DNA of 64,000 nucleotides from Actinomycetes bacterium (GTDB lineage: Bacteria > Actinomycetota > Acidimicrobiia > Acidimicrobiales > RAAP-2), in the NCBI GenBank assembly GCA_021848365.1, contig JAJZUS010000001.1, positions 434,001 through 498,000 on the forward strand. The letters run 5' to 3'. This document shows, in pieces, positions 42,965 to 51,421 of this stretch. The notes beneath the pieces are model-generated. The model saw only the letters and a list, made by a program, of their open reading frames with translations. It did not search any database and was not told where the DNA came from. Numbering within the stretch: the stretch's first letter is position 1; every line of letters begins with the position of its first letter. A program made the translations under genes and the position numbers.

Positions 42965-43957
42965 TCAGGCCGTGACCTGGGAGGACTTTCGGCCCCGCGT
43001 CGTCGCGGCGGGTGGTGGCACCGCCGAGGGAGCGAGAACGATACCGGCCCCGGGGGGCCAGGCGGTCGTGATCTCGGCCTCGATGACCTCCCGCAGGACG
43101 CGGGCCGCTCGGGTGAGGGGGTGGCGCGAGTCACGCACGAGGCAGATCGTGCGCTCGATGACGGGCTCGGCGAGATGCACGAGGGTGAGTGAGTCGTCCA
43201 TCGTGGCGAGGATGCTCGGCACGATGGCCGCCCCCAGTCCCGCGGCGACGAAGGCGTGGACCGTCGCCACCTCGGCCCCGTCCATCGCCACCAGCGGCTC
43301 GAAGCCGGCGTCGGCGAAGGCCTGGAGGGTGGCGGTGCGCAGCTCGTAGCCCTCGTGGAACATGATGAGCGGCACGTCGCGCAGGTCGCCGATCCTCACC
43401 TCGGCGCGGTGCGCCAGGGGGTGGTCCTCGCGCATGAGGAGGGCGAGGCGCTCGGTGGCGAGGGTCGTCACGTCGGCGTGGGTGCGCACGAAGGGACCGA
43501 CGACGAGGGCGAGGTCGAGCCGCCCGGCGACGAGGTCGCTCGCCAGGGTGTCGGTGTCGCGCTCGACGAGGGCGAGGGAGACCTCGGGGTGCGCGGCGCG
43601 GAACGACGCGAGGGCGCGGGGCACCAGGGTCGCGCCGATGCTCGGCGTGGCGCCGATGGTGACGTGGCCCCGCCGCAGTCCGTCGAGCTCGTCGACGGCG
43701 TGGAAGACGTCCTCCACCGTGGTGAGGGCCCGTCGGGCGATCGGCAGGAGTTCGCGGCCGGCCTCGGTGAGCGAGATGGGACGGCGGCCCCTCACGAAGA
43801 GCGAGACGCCGAGGACGGTCTCGAGCCGGGCGATCTGGGCACTGATGGAGGGCTGGGCCATCTGGAGCTCGTCGGCCGCGGCCGTGAACTGCCCCTCGTC
43901 GGCCACGGTGACGAAGCACCGCAGCTGCTGGACCGTGAGATCACGAGGACTAAACAT
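42965..43957 (-). CDS. LysR-family transcriptional regulator
   Basis: The 330-residue protein has the LysR helix-turn-helix in the first 60 residues (LTVQQLRCFVTVADEGQFTAAADELQMAQPSISAQIARLETVLG) and the effector domain beginning HVTIGATPSIGATLVPRAL, with ERLALLMREDHPLAHR in its second half. The OxyR redox cysteines are not present, so I do not call it OxyR. It is divergent from the secreted-protein genes across a 70-bp gap with a strong palindrome. Regulation of those genes is the likely role. The Ala/Pro/Thr-rich C-terminal tail is unusual. Confidence 0.9.
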   Translation of the reverse strand: MFSPRDLTVQQLRCFVTVADEGQFTAAADELQMAQPSISAQIARLETVLGVSLFVRGRRPISLTEAGRELLPIARRALTTVEDVFHAVDELDGLRRGHVTIGATPSIGATLVPRALASFRAAHPEVSLALVERDTDTLASDLVAGRLDLALVVGPFVRTHADVTTLATERLALLMREDHPLAHRAEVRIGDLRDVPLIMFHEGYELRTATLQAFADAGFEPLVAMDGAEVATVHAFVAAGLGAAIVPSILATMDDSLTLVHLAEPVIERTICLVRDSRHPLTRAARVLREVIEAEITTAWPPGAGIVLAPSAVPPPAATTRGRKSSQVTA

Positions 43958-43982
43958 AGGCTATTCCAATCGTAGAGAGAGA

Positions 43983-44021
43983 ATAGATTGATTGGAAATC
44001 TATAGTCACCAACTTTACATT
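43983..44021 (+). promoter_or_regulatory. LysR-type operator and promoter of the secreted-protein cluster
   Basis: ATAGATT-N7-AATCTAT (43983-44003) is a perfect 7+7 bp palindrome of T-N11-A form. It overlaps a TTGGAA -35 (43992-43997), and TACATT (44016-44021) is a -10 at 18-bp spacing, ending 6 nt before the ATG at 44028. A second, short palindrome ATAGGCTAT (43956-43964) covers the LysR start codon. TTCCAATC (43964-43971) and GATTGGAA (43990-43997) form a further inverted pair. Confidence 0.6.
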
Positions 44022-44027
44022 GGTGGC

Positions 44028-44621
44028 ATGCGCACATACAAGAAGATTCCAGCCCCCCTGTTCGCCTCTCTGCTGGTGGTCTCGGCCGCCGGCGTCGGCG
44101 TCGCCGGGGCCACCACCGTCCACCAGCCCAGCTCGACCGCCGCGGCCCACGCCACGAAGAAGGCGCCGCCCAAGGTGGTGAAGGTCGCCTTCCGCGGCGT
44201 CTACAAGGGCACGCTCGCCCTCGAGTGGTCGGCGGCGGGCGGCAAGGCCACCGCGGTGAACGGCACCGGCACCGGCACCTACCTCGGGGCGAGCAAGCTC
44301 GTCGGCCTGAGCGGGTCGGCCCCCGCGTCGAACACCTGTGACCCGATGACGGGTACCGGGTACCTCCTCGGCGGTGGCTCGAAGCTCATGCTCACCATCA
44401 TCACGAACTCGTCGCAGGCCTGCGCGGCCGGCCAGAGCGCTCCGACCTCGGTCAGCGTGAAGGGCCTCGCCAAGGTCACCTCGGGTATCGGCAAGTGGAA
44501 GGGCGCCACGGGGAACCTCAAGTTCACCGGCTCCTTCTCCATCAAGGACACCACCGCGGGCAGCAAGGAGACGGACACGTTCTCCGCGACCCTCACGGGC
44601 GTCCTGGTCATCCGCAAGTAG
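44028..44621 (+). CDS. Secreted protein of unknown function, beta-rich domain
   Basis: The 197-residue protein begins with a Sec signal peptide (MRTYKKIPAPLFASLLVVSAAGVGVAGA, probable cleavage after AGA). A Lys-rich spacer (KKAPPKVVKVAF) leads to a Gly/Thr-rich domain with two cysteines (NTCDPMT, SQACAAG). The end, VTSGIGKWKGATGNLKFTGSFSI, resembles the strand pattern of allene-oxide-cyclase-like/dirigent barrels, but this is weak. ATG 44028 is preferred over the track start because it gives the signal peptide and the -10 spacing. It is first in a run of three secreted proteins. Confidence 0.75.
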   Translation: MRTYKKIPAPLFASLLVVSAAGVGVAGATTVHQPSSTAAAHATKKAPPKVVKVAFRGVYKGTLALEWSAAGGKATAVNGTGTGTYLGASKLVGLSGSAPASNTCDPMTGTGYLLGGGSKLMLTIITNSSQACAAGQSAPTSVSVKGLAKVTSGIGKWKGATGNLKFTGSFSIKDTTAGSKETDTFSATLTGVLVIRK

Positions 44622-44654
44622 TTCGCGATCGCGACTAAGGGAGGAAAGAAAGAA

Positions 44655-45320
44655 ATGAGGAAAATACTCGCGTCCGTCGCCGTCGGGGCCCTGGCCCTGA
44701 GCGGGACGACGCTCGTCACGGGGGCCGTCGGGGCTAGCTCGACGACCACGACGACGGCGCCGCCCACGACCAGCACGACGGCACCCACCACTACGACGTT
44801 GGCCCCTCCGGTCCAGGGAGCGGCGAACCTGCCGCTGTACCTCAACGTCGACACCGTCGTCGGTAGCGGCGGGACTGGCGTTCTGAAGGCTCCGATCGGG
44901 TGCGCAATGACCAACGAGTTCTACGTTGGCCAGACCGTGGTCTTCCGGATGTCCGGGGTGAACGTCGCTACCGGCGGCACCCCGCTCACGGGATCCAACG
45001 TGGCGAGTGCGACCATCACGGTGCCGGGCGTTGCGACGCCCTTCACCATGGGCTACGGCAACCACGGCACGGCGGCCTTCTGGTCCTACGGCTGGAACAC
45101 CACCGGGTACGCGACGATGGGCGTCGTGCCCTTCAAGCTGACCGTGACGACCAAGTCCGTCCCGGCGGTGACGAAGGTCGTCCGCCAGAAGATCAAGGGC
45201 AAGTGGGTCCAGAAGCGCGTCGTCGTGAAGAAGGCGATCAAGGCCCAGACCTTCACCTACACCCAGGCCGGGACGTCCGCGAACTCCCAGCTGACCATCA
45301 ACCCGGTCCCCGCCGGTTGA
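44655..45320 (+). CDS. Secreted protein with Thr-rich linker, unknown function
   Basis: The 221-residue protein has a signal peptide (MRKILASVAVGALALSGTTLVTGAVGA), then a low-complexity Thr/Pro linker (about residues 30-50), then a domain of about 110 residues with FWSYGWNTTGYATMGVVPFKLTV, an Ig-like strand pattern that I cannot place in a family. The C-terminus is Lys/Arg-rich (KVVRQKIKGKWVQKRVVVKKAIK), which could bind polyanions at the cell surface. GGGAGGAAAGAAAG is an excellent ribosome-binding site. It is 33 nt after the first secreted gene. Confidence 0.75.
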   Translation: MRKILASVAVGALALSGTTLVTGAVGASSTTTTTAPPTTSTTAPTTTTLAPPVQGAANLPLYLNVDTVVGSGGTGVLKAPIGCAMTNEFYVGQTVVFRMSGVNVATGGTPLTGSNVASATITVPGVATPFTMGYGNHGTAAFWSYGWNTTGYATMGVVPFKLTVTTKSVPAVTKVVRQKIKGKWVQKRVVVKKAIKAQTFTYTQAGTSANSQLTINPVPAG

Positions 45321-45340
45321 TCTGATGCCGCAGTGACGGA

Positions 45341-45369
45341 CGGGCCGGCCCTCGAAAAGGGCCGGCCCG
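45341..45369 (+). terminator. Hairpin between secreted genes two and three
   Basis: CGGGCCGGCCCT, loop of 5, AGGGCCGGCCCG: a perfect 12-bp stem 20 nt after the stop. It suggests that the third secreted gene has its own promoter or is reached by read-through. Confidence 0.7.
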
Positions 45370-45427
45370 GTCCGAGCCACCGTTCCCACGCTGGCGGCCT
45401 CACCCTAACCCTCCGAAAGGATCCCCC

Positions 45428-47131
45428 ATGAAGATGACCCGTCACGTCGCGCACCGCGTGATGGTCCTGGCTGCGGTGGCGGCTCTGCTGCCTCTCGCCG
45501 CCGCGGCCCCCGGGGGAGCGGCCGACACCACGTCGACGCTCAACCCCACCAACCTCGTCGCCCCGTCGAACTTGCCCGGGGTCCCGGCCCTGCCCGGTCC
45601 GGTCACCCCCAGCTTCACGGTGCCGGCGACGATCTCCAACCCCCTCACCATCTCGCCCGTCCAGGCGACCCAGGGCAAGCCGATCACGATCTCGGGCACC
45701 GGCCTGCCGGCCGCGACGAGCGTCGCCATCGTCTGGCAGACCGCCAACGTCACCTGGGTGGCGAGTCCCCAGCCGGACACCGTCAACTACCTGGGCCGCG
45801 CGCAGTCGACGCTCAACGTGACCCTCGCCACGGTGACGACCAGCTCCTCGGGTAGCTTCACCTACTCGACGAAGGCCCCGGCCGACTTCGGTGGACAGCA
45901 CCAGATCTACGCGGTCGTCAACAACACGGCCGTCGCCTACGGCGCCTTCTACCTCCTGCGCACCCTGACGGTCACCCCGACGCGGGGACCGATCGGGACC
46001 CCGATCCACATCACCTACACCGGCATCGGGGCCTCCCTCTACACCGGCGGCGCGGCGCTGCTCTACGACAACAAGTTCGCGGGCGAGCTCATGGCCAACT
46101 GGACCCGCGGGACGGCGAGCGTGACCATTCGCGCGACCGGCGCGACGGGGGCCCACCTCATCCAGGTCGCTGACGCCATCAGCTACATGTACATGAACAT
46201 CATCCAGTCGCCGGTGCCCTACGCCGACGTCTACCCGCAGGACGGCGGCGGCGTCACGACCTTCACCGTCACCCCGGGCCACACCAGCCTGACCCCGTAC
46301 ATCACCTGGCCGGCCAACGTGACCCCCACGATCAACGAGGTCACGACGCTCAACAACGCCGGGCTCTCGGCGGACGGCAACGCCGTCGCGACGGTCTCGC
46401 CGAAGCAGGGCGCCGTCACCACCAAGGCGACCGTCTCGGTGAGCGGGCTGCCCGGCTCGGGCCCCTACCAGCTGGCCTGGTCCTCGGTCGTGGGCAGCCG
46501 GGTGAACTGCCCGACGTCCTCCTGCTGGGCCTACACCTCGGTTCCCCTGGGCACCGCCACGGCGAGCAACGGCAGCCTCTCGACCAGCGTGACCATCCCC
46601 GACGGACTCGGTGGCTGGCACGTCATCCTGGTCCTCTCGGGTTCGACGGTCGAGGCGCAGGTCCCCTTCTACGTCATGGAGTCGATGGTCCCCTTCTACT
46701 CCTCGAGCGGCAAGTTGCTGTCGATGGGCGTGGCGACGGCCGATGACTCCGCGACGCCGACGGCCCTCGCCAACGGACAGTCGGGCACCGGCACCTACAC
46801 CTTCAAGCAGGGCCAGGAGATCACCATCAGCCTGAAGGGCGTCGGCTGGACCCAGTTCGACAACGTGCTGGGCGTCGACTACGACAACAGCTACATCGGC
46901 TACGGGTGCGGCTTCAACTCGAACGGCTACACCGTCATCCACCTGCGCGCCACGGGCGGCCCGGGCGTGCACCTGATCGACCTGTACCCGATGTTCTACA
47001 CGCAGCAGCCGTCGTTCGCGAACACGCCCTACGGCATGACCCCGATCCTCACCTACTCGAACGACGACCCGGCGCTCGCCCTCGGCTACCACGTGCCGTC
47101 GCTCCACTTCGCGATCACCATCGTGAAGTAG
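45428..47131 (+). CDS. Large secreted beta-sandwich protein with internal duplication
   Basis: The 567-residue protein has a signal peptide (about 1-32) and a Pro-rich spacer. Two copies of a roughly 200-residue module follow (about 73-271 and 321-535). Each opens with an Ig/IPT-like strand block (SPVQATQGKPITISG; SPKQGAVTTKATVSVSG), then a GxH motif (DFGGQHQIYAV; GLGGWHVILVL), and closes with an ATGxxGxHLI motif (RATGATGAHLIQV; RATGGPGVHLIDL). No catalytic motif or cell-wall anchor is visible. AAAGGA 9 nt before the ATG is the ribosome-binding site. It is probably an extracellular or surface-layer-associated protein. Confidence 0.75.
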   Translation: MKMTRHVAHRVMVLAAVAALLPLAAAAPGGAADTTSTLNPTNLVAPSNLPGVPALPGPVTPSFTVPATISNPLTISPVQATQGKPITISGTGLPAATSVAIVWQTANVTWVASPQPDTVNYLGRAQSTLNVTLATVTTSSSGSFTYSTKAPADFGGQHQIYAVVNNTAVAYGAFYLLRTLTVTPTRGPIGTPIHITYTGIGASLYTGGAALLYDNKFAGELMANWTRGTASVTIRATGATGAHLIQVADAISYMYMNIIQSPVPYADVYPQDGGGVTTFTVTPGHTSLTPYITWPANVTPTINEVTTLNNAGLSADGNAVATVSPKQGAVTTKATVSVSGLPGSGPYQLAWSSVVGSRVNCPTSSCWAYTSVPLGTATASNGSLSTSVTIPDGLGGWHVILVLSGSTVEAQVPFYVMESMVPFYSSSGKLLSMGVATADDSATPTALANGQSGTGTYTFKQGQEITISLKGVGWTQFDNVLGVDYDNSYIGYGCGFNSNGYTVIHLRATGGPGVHLIDLYPMFYTQQPSFANTPYGMTPILTYSNDDPALALGYHVPSLHFAITIVK

Positions 47132-47153
47132 CTCGCTAGCCTCCCAACTGCGA

Positions 47154-47190
47154 ACCACGAGTCCCCGTCGTCAAGACGGGGACTCGTGGT
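47154..47190. terminator. Bidirectional terminator between secreted gene three and MMPL gene
   Basis: ACCACGAGTCCCCGTC, 5-nt loop, GACGGGGACTCGTGGT: a perfect 16-bp stem lying between convergent genes, 22 nt after the + gene stop and 29 nt after the end of the - gene. Confidence 0.85.
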
Positions 47191-47218
47191 GTCCGCCCCC
47201 GTGTCGGTCGAGTCTCGG

Positions 47219-49309
47219 TCAGCCGGAGACGGGGTCGCGCCCGGCTCGTGACGGTCGCCGGCCCCAGACGCGATCGCCGAGGAGGGCGACCAGGGCGGGT
47301 AGGACGAGGCCTCGCACGATGGTGGCGTCGAGGGCGACCCCGACCCCGAGGCCCACCCCCAACTCCTGGAGCCCGGCGACTCGTCCGATGACGAACCCCG
47401 CGAGGGCGGCGACCATGATCGCGGCGGCGCTCGTGACGACGCCGCCGGTCTCGGCGAGGCCCTCGACGAGGGCCTCGCGGGTCGCGAGCCCCCGATCGTG
47501 AGCCTCGCGCACCCGCGCGACGATGAAGACCTCGTAGTCCATCGAGAGCCCGAAGAGCACCGCGAAGACGAAGACCGGCACCCAGCCCTCGATCTGACCG
47601 ACGTGGTAGGTGCCGAGGAGGCCCCCCGCGCCTTCGCGGAAGACGACGACGAGGGCCCCGTAGCTGACGGCCACCGTCACGAGATCGAGCAGGACGGCGA
47701 GGAGGGCGAGTAAGAGCGACGAGAAGGCGGCCGTCAGGGCGGCGAGGGCGATCGCCAGCGCGACGGCGACGAGGTAGGGGAGGGGACCGTAGATGGCGTG
47801 GAGGAAGTCGACGCCCTGCGCGGGCGCCCCGCCCACGGCCCAGGTCGTCCCGGCGGGCCAGGACGTCGCGGCGACGTCGCGGCGCACGACCCCGACGAGG
47901 GCCTGGCTCGCGGGGGCCCCGAACTCGTCGGGCCCGATGACGAGGACCCGGGCGATGCGACGGGTCCCGTCGACGTAGGGCGGACGGGTGTCGAGGGCGA
48001 CGAGGCTCACCCCCGGGGTCGTGAGGAGGGTCGTCGCGAGGCTCTGGCGGGCCGCGACCTCGGCGGGGGCGTTCGCTCCGCCGGGTCGCCCGGTGTCGAT
48101 GAGGACCTCGAGGGGGGTGAGGAATCCCGGGCCGATCGTCGCGCCGACGAGCGAGATCGCCCGGGCCGAGGGCATCTCGGGGGGGATCGCGGTGAGGGAT
48201 CCCGGCGTGAGGTGCAGCTGGGCGGCCCCCGCCCCGAGGGCGCCCAGGGCGACGAGGCTCGAGAGCAGCACCCGTACGGGGTGCGCGACGACCCGACGGG
48301 TGATCCGGGCCCACCGCCCGGTCGCCGGGTCGCCTCCGAGGAGGCCGCGCCCGGCGAGACGGGTCCCGAGGAGGGAGAGGAGGGCCGGTAGGAGGGTGAG
48401 GGCCGAGGCGAGGGCGACGACCGGGACGACGAGTCCCGCCACCCCGAGCGAACGGACCAGGGGCACCGGCACGGCGAGGAGGGTGGCGAGCCCGATCGCG
48501 ACGACCGACCCCGAGAGCAGGACGGTCCGCCCGGCCGTCGCCATGGTGGCGAGGACGGCCGTCGCGGGTGCCGAGCGCGTGAGCTCGCGGCGCATCCGGT
48601 GTACCACGAGCAGGGCGTAGTCGACGGCGAGGCCCAGGCCGACGAGGGCGACCACGTTGGGCACGTAGAGGACCATGAGGACGTGCCCGGCGAGCAGGTC
48701 GACCACGCCGAGCGCCGTCGCCGTGGTGAGGGCCGCGACGACGAGGGGCACGAGGACGGCCCAGCCCACGCCGAGGAGGGCGACGAGCAGGAGGACGGTG
48801 GCGGCTCCGGCCGCGATCTCCCCGACGGCGAGGTCGTGGCGCAGCACCGGGGTCACGTCGTACTGGAGGGCGGCCGGGCCGGTGACGAGGGCGCCGGTGA
48901 CCCCCTCGCGGGCGAGGGCCGCGCGCAGCGGGCCGGTGAGGGCGGCCGCGGCGTTGAGCGAGAGGGGGGACTCGAGGTCGACCAGCTGGATCCCCGCGAC
49001 GCGCTGGTCGGCGACGACGTGGAGGGCGGGGACGCGCGCGAGGGCCCGACGCAGGCGCCGCTCGACCCCCGGGGCCGCGCGATCGCTCACGTGGGGCACG
49101 ACGATGGTGACGGCCCCCTCGATGTTCTCGTGGAAGGCGGCGAGCAGCTGGTCGGCCCGGGCCGACTGGGTCCCCGGGACGGCGAGTGAGGTCGTCAGGC
49201 GCGAGCCGAGCTGGGCGTAGCCGAGCAGTCCGGCGAGGGCCGCGAGGACCCAGACCGTGAGGACGAGCGCGCGGACGCGCACCACCGCGCGGGTCCAGCG
49301 TTCGAGCAC
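47219..49309 (-). CDS. MMPL/RND-family membrane transporter
   Basis: The 696-residue protein has the RND duplication: a membrane segment at 11-32, an extracellular loop, a helix block with VGLGLAVDYALLVVHRMRREL, then a second half closing with VFAVLFGLSMDYEVFIVARVREAHDRG. The AVDYALL and SMDYEVF Asp-Tyr pairs are the proton-relay motif. It is paralogous in plan to the 16452-18632 gene but only distantly similar. The GTG start lies 6 nt after a TACCCT box. No regulator is adjacent; the gene ends facing the secreted cluster. Cargo unknown. Confidence 0.88.
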   Translation of the reverse strand: MLERWTRAVVRVRALVLTVWVLAALAGLLGYAQLGSRLTTSLAVPGTQSARADQLLAAFHENIEGAVTIVVPHVSDRAAPGVERRLRRALARVPALHVVADQRVAGIQLVDLESPLSLNAAAALTGPLRAALAREGVTGALVTGPAALQYDVTPVLRHDLAVGEIAAGAATVLLLVALLGVGWAVLVPLVVAALTTATALGVVDLLAGHVLMVLYVPNVVALVGLGLAVDYALLVVHRMRRELTRSAPATAVLATMATAGRTVLLSGSVVAIGLATLLAVPVPLVRSLGVAGLVVPVVALASALTLLPALLSLLGTRLAGRGLLGGDPATGRWARITRRVVAHPVRVLLSSLVALGALGAGAAQLHLTPGSLTAIPPEMPSARAISLVGATIGPGFLTPLEVLIDTGRPGGANAPAEVAARQSLATTLLTTPGVSLVALDTRPPYVDGTRRIARVLVIGPDEFGAPASQALVGVVRRDVAATSWPAGTTWAVGGAPAQGVDFLHAIYGPLPYLVAVALAIALAALTAAFSSLLLALLAVLLDLVTVAVSYGALVVVFREGAGGLLGTYHVGQIEGWVPVFVFAVLFGLSMDYEVFIVARVREAHDRGLATREALVEGLAETGGVVTSAAAIMVAALAGFVIGRVAGLQELGVGLGVGVALDATIVRGLVLPALVALLGDRVWGRRPSRAGRDPVSG

Positions 49310-49315
49310 CCCAGA

Positions 49316-49321
49316 AGGGTA
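49316..49321 (-). promoter_or_regulatory. Leaderless-type -10 box of the second MMPL gene
   Basis: TACCCT on the minus strand is followed by TCTGGG (6 nt) and then the GTG start. The 43-nt gap to ctaF also holds a CGCGCC-GCCC-GGCGCG stem (49323-49338) that may terminate the cta operon. Confidence 0.45.
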
Positions 49322-49352
49322 ACGCGCCGCCCGGCGCGCCCGGCGCGAGCGA

Positions 49353-49745
49353 TCAGACGCGGCCGCCGCGGCGTCCCTCGGCGATGCCGCCGAGGAGGGC
49401 CCAGGTGACGAGGGCGATGCCCGGCACCAGCAGCCAGATCCCGAAGACGAGGGCCAGCACCACGAAGAAGGCGCCCATGCCCATCGTGAAGGGCCAGATC
49501 GAGGTGCCGGGGAAGGCGCCGACGACGCCGGCCGACTGGGCCGGGGTCGCGGTGGGGTCGTCCTCGGGGCGGGTGCGCATGCGACGGCTCCACCACCAGT
49601 AGTAACTACCGGGCAGGAAGCCGAGCAGCATGGCGGCGACCAGCATCACGCCGCCGGCGTTCTCCACCGACCAGCGCCAGTAGACGGCCGCGACGATCCC
49701 GAAGAAGAGGCCGAGGATGAGCAGGATCTTCGCTTCGACCTTCAT
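49353..49745 (-). CDS. ctaF: Actinobacterial cytochrome c oxidase subunit IV
   Basis: CtaF is the actinobacteria-specific fourth subunit of the aa3 oxidase. The 130 residues hold an N-terminal Lys-containing start MKVEAKILLILGLFFGIVAAVYW, the signature GGVMLVAAMLLGFLPGSYYWWWSRRM, and two C-terminal membrane segments, four in all. The ATG overlaps the ctaD stop by 4 nt, giving ctaC-ctaD-ctaF. Presence of this subunit is one of the strongest taxonomic markers in the window. Confidence 0.93.
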   Translation of the reverse strand: MKVEAKILLILGLFFGIVAAVYWRWSVENAGGVMLVAAMLLGFLPGSYYWWWSRRMRTRPEDDPTATPAQSAGVVGAFPGTSIWPFTMGMGAFFVVLALVFGIWLLVPGIALVTWALLGGIAEGRRGGRV

Positions 49746-51421
49746 CGCGCCTCATCCTTCGCGTGCTCGCCGTGTCCGAGGGCCGTGTGCTCCGGGTGGT
49801 TGTAGTCCCACGTCGGGCGCTCCGAGCGGATCGGGGGCAGACGGTAGAAGTTGTGGTGGGGCGGCGGCGAGGTGGTGAACCATTCGAGCGTGTGGCCGTC
49901 CCACGGGTTGTCACCGGCCGGGTACTTCTTCCAGCTCACGATGATGTTGACGACGAAGAGGATCGTCGAGACGCCGATGAGGATCGCGCCGACCGTCGCC
50001 ACGTCGTTGAGGAACTTCCACTGCGGGTCGTGGGGGTAGACGGCCATGCGCCGCGGCATGCCGCGCAGTCCCAGCAGGTAGATCGGGAAGGTGAAGACCT
50101 GGGTCCCGACGAAGAGGAACCAGAACTGGATCTTGCCGATCGTCTCGTTCAGCAGGTAGCCGGTGATCTTCGGTCCCCAGTAGTAGAGACCGGCCATGCC
50201 CGCGAGCACCAGGGCCATCACGACCGAGTGGAAGTGGGCCACCACGAAGTAGGTGTCGTGGGTGAAGAAGTCGAGCGGCGGGCTGGCGAGATAGATGCCG
50301 GTGAGGCCGCCGATGAGGAAGGTCACGAGGAACCCGATCGCCATGAGCATGGCGGTCGAGAACCATATCTCCCCTCGCCACATCGTCCCGATCCAGTTGA
50401 ATATCTTGATCCCCGTCGGCACCGCGATGAGCAGGCTCATGATCGAGAAGAAGGGGAGCAGGACGACGCCCGTGGTGAACATGTGGTGGGCCCACACGCC
50501 GAGCGACAGGGCCGCGATCGTGAGGGTCGCGAAGACCATGCCCTTGTAGCCGAAGACCGGCTTGCGCGAGAAGACGGCGATGATCTCGGTGACCATGCCG
50601 AAGAACGGCAGGGCCAGGATGTAGACCTCCGGGTGGCCCCAGAACCAGAAGATGTGCTGCCAGAGCACCGGCACCCCGCCGCCGGCGACCGAGAAGATGT
50701 GGGTCCCGAAGTGGCGGTCAGCGTAGAGCATGACCAGGCCGGCCGTGAGGACCGGGAAGGCGAGCAGGATGAGCAGCGCCGTCACCAGGAGGTTCCAGGT
50801 GAAGATCGGCATGCGGAACATCGTCATGCCCGGCGCGCGCAGGTAGAAGATGGTCGCGACCAGGTTGACGCCGGTGAAGATCGCCGAGAAGCCCGTCAGC
50901 AGCAGCCCGCCGATCCAGAGGTCGGCGCCGGCGCCGGGGGTGTTGATCGAGTTGGAGAGGGGCGCGTAGCCGACCCAGCCGAAGTTCGCGGCGCCACCGG
51001 CGGTGAAGAAGCCCGAGAGCATGGTGATCGAGCCCGTCAGGTACAGCCAGTAGGAGAGGGCGTTGAGGCGCGGGAAGGCCATGTCGGGGGCGCCGATCTG
51101 GATCGGCACCACGATGTTGGCGAGCGCCCCGAAGGCGAAGGGTCCGGCGAAGAGGTAGATCATCACCGAGCCGTGCATGGTGAAGAGCTCGTTGTACTGG
51201 GCCAGCGAGACGAGCGTCCCGTTGGGGCTCGCCAGCTGGGCGCGGATGATCTCGGCGAAGAGGCCGCCGATCACCAGCATGATCACCGCGGTGACGGTGT
51301 AGGAGAGGCCGATGACCTTGTGGTCGGTCGTGGTCAGCCACTTGAGGACGCCGCGGGGGCCGTGGTCCTCGTGGTGTCCGTGGTCACCCACGGCGACGGG
51401 GTGCTCGAGGACGTCGGTCAT
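49742..51421 (-). CDS. ctaD: Cytochrome c oxidase subunit I (aa3 type)
   Basis: CtaD is the heme-copper catalytic subunit, twelve helices, 559 residues. WLTTTDHKVIGLSYT is the conserved start, FTMHGSVMIYLF holds a heme a ligand His, FWFWGHPEVYILALPFFG carries CuB His and the cross-linked Tyr, and HDTYFVVAHFHSV holds the heme a3 and a ligands. The proton-channel segments are present. The ATG 51421 overlaps the ctaC stop (ATGA). The track extension beyond it is a shadow over ctaC. The His-rich N-terminus (HGHHEDHG) is a local oddity. Confidence 0.97.
   Translation of the reverse strand: MTDVLEHPVAVGDHGHHEDHGPRGVLKWLTTTDHKVIGLSYTVTAVIMLVIGGLFAEIIRAQLASPNGTLVSLAQYNELFTMHGSVMIYLFAGPFAFGALANIVVPIQIGAPDMAFPRLNALSYWLYLTGSITMLSGFFTAGGAANFGWVGYAPLSNSINTPGAGADLWIGGLLLTGFSAIFTGVNLVATIFYLRAPGMTMFRMPIFTWNLLVTALLILLAFPVLTAGLVMLYADRHFGTHIFSVAGGGVPVLWQHIFWFWGHPEVYILALPFFGMVTEIIAVFSRKPVFGYKGMVFATLTIAALSLGVWAHHMFTTGVVLLPFFSIMSLLIAVPTGIKIFNWIGTMWRGEIWFSTAMLMAIGFLVTFLIGGLTGIYLASPPLDFFTHDTYFVVAHFHSVVMALVLAGMAGLYYWGPKITGYLLNETIGKIQFWFLFVGTQVFTFPIYLLGLRGMPRRMAVYPHDPQWKFLNDVATVGAILIGVSTILFVVNIIVSWKKYPAGDNPWDGHTLEWFTTSPPPHHNFYRLPPIRSERPTWDYNHPEHTALGHGEHAKDEAR

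Noticed and set aside
42965-43957. OxyR identity for the LysR regulator
   Set aside because: ATAG/CTAT half-sites in the promoter suggested OxyR, but the two redox cysteines in the effector domain are absent and the half-site spacing is not that of OxyR.
45257-47158. 633-aa minus-strand ORF antisense to the large secreted protein
   Set aside because: The + frame has a signal peptide, duplicated domain and ribosome-binding site; the minus frame is Arg/Gly/Asp-rich and featureless.
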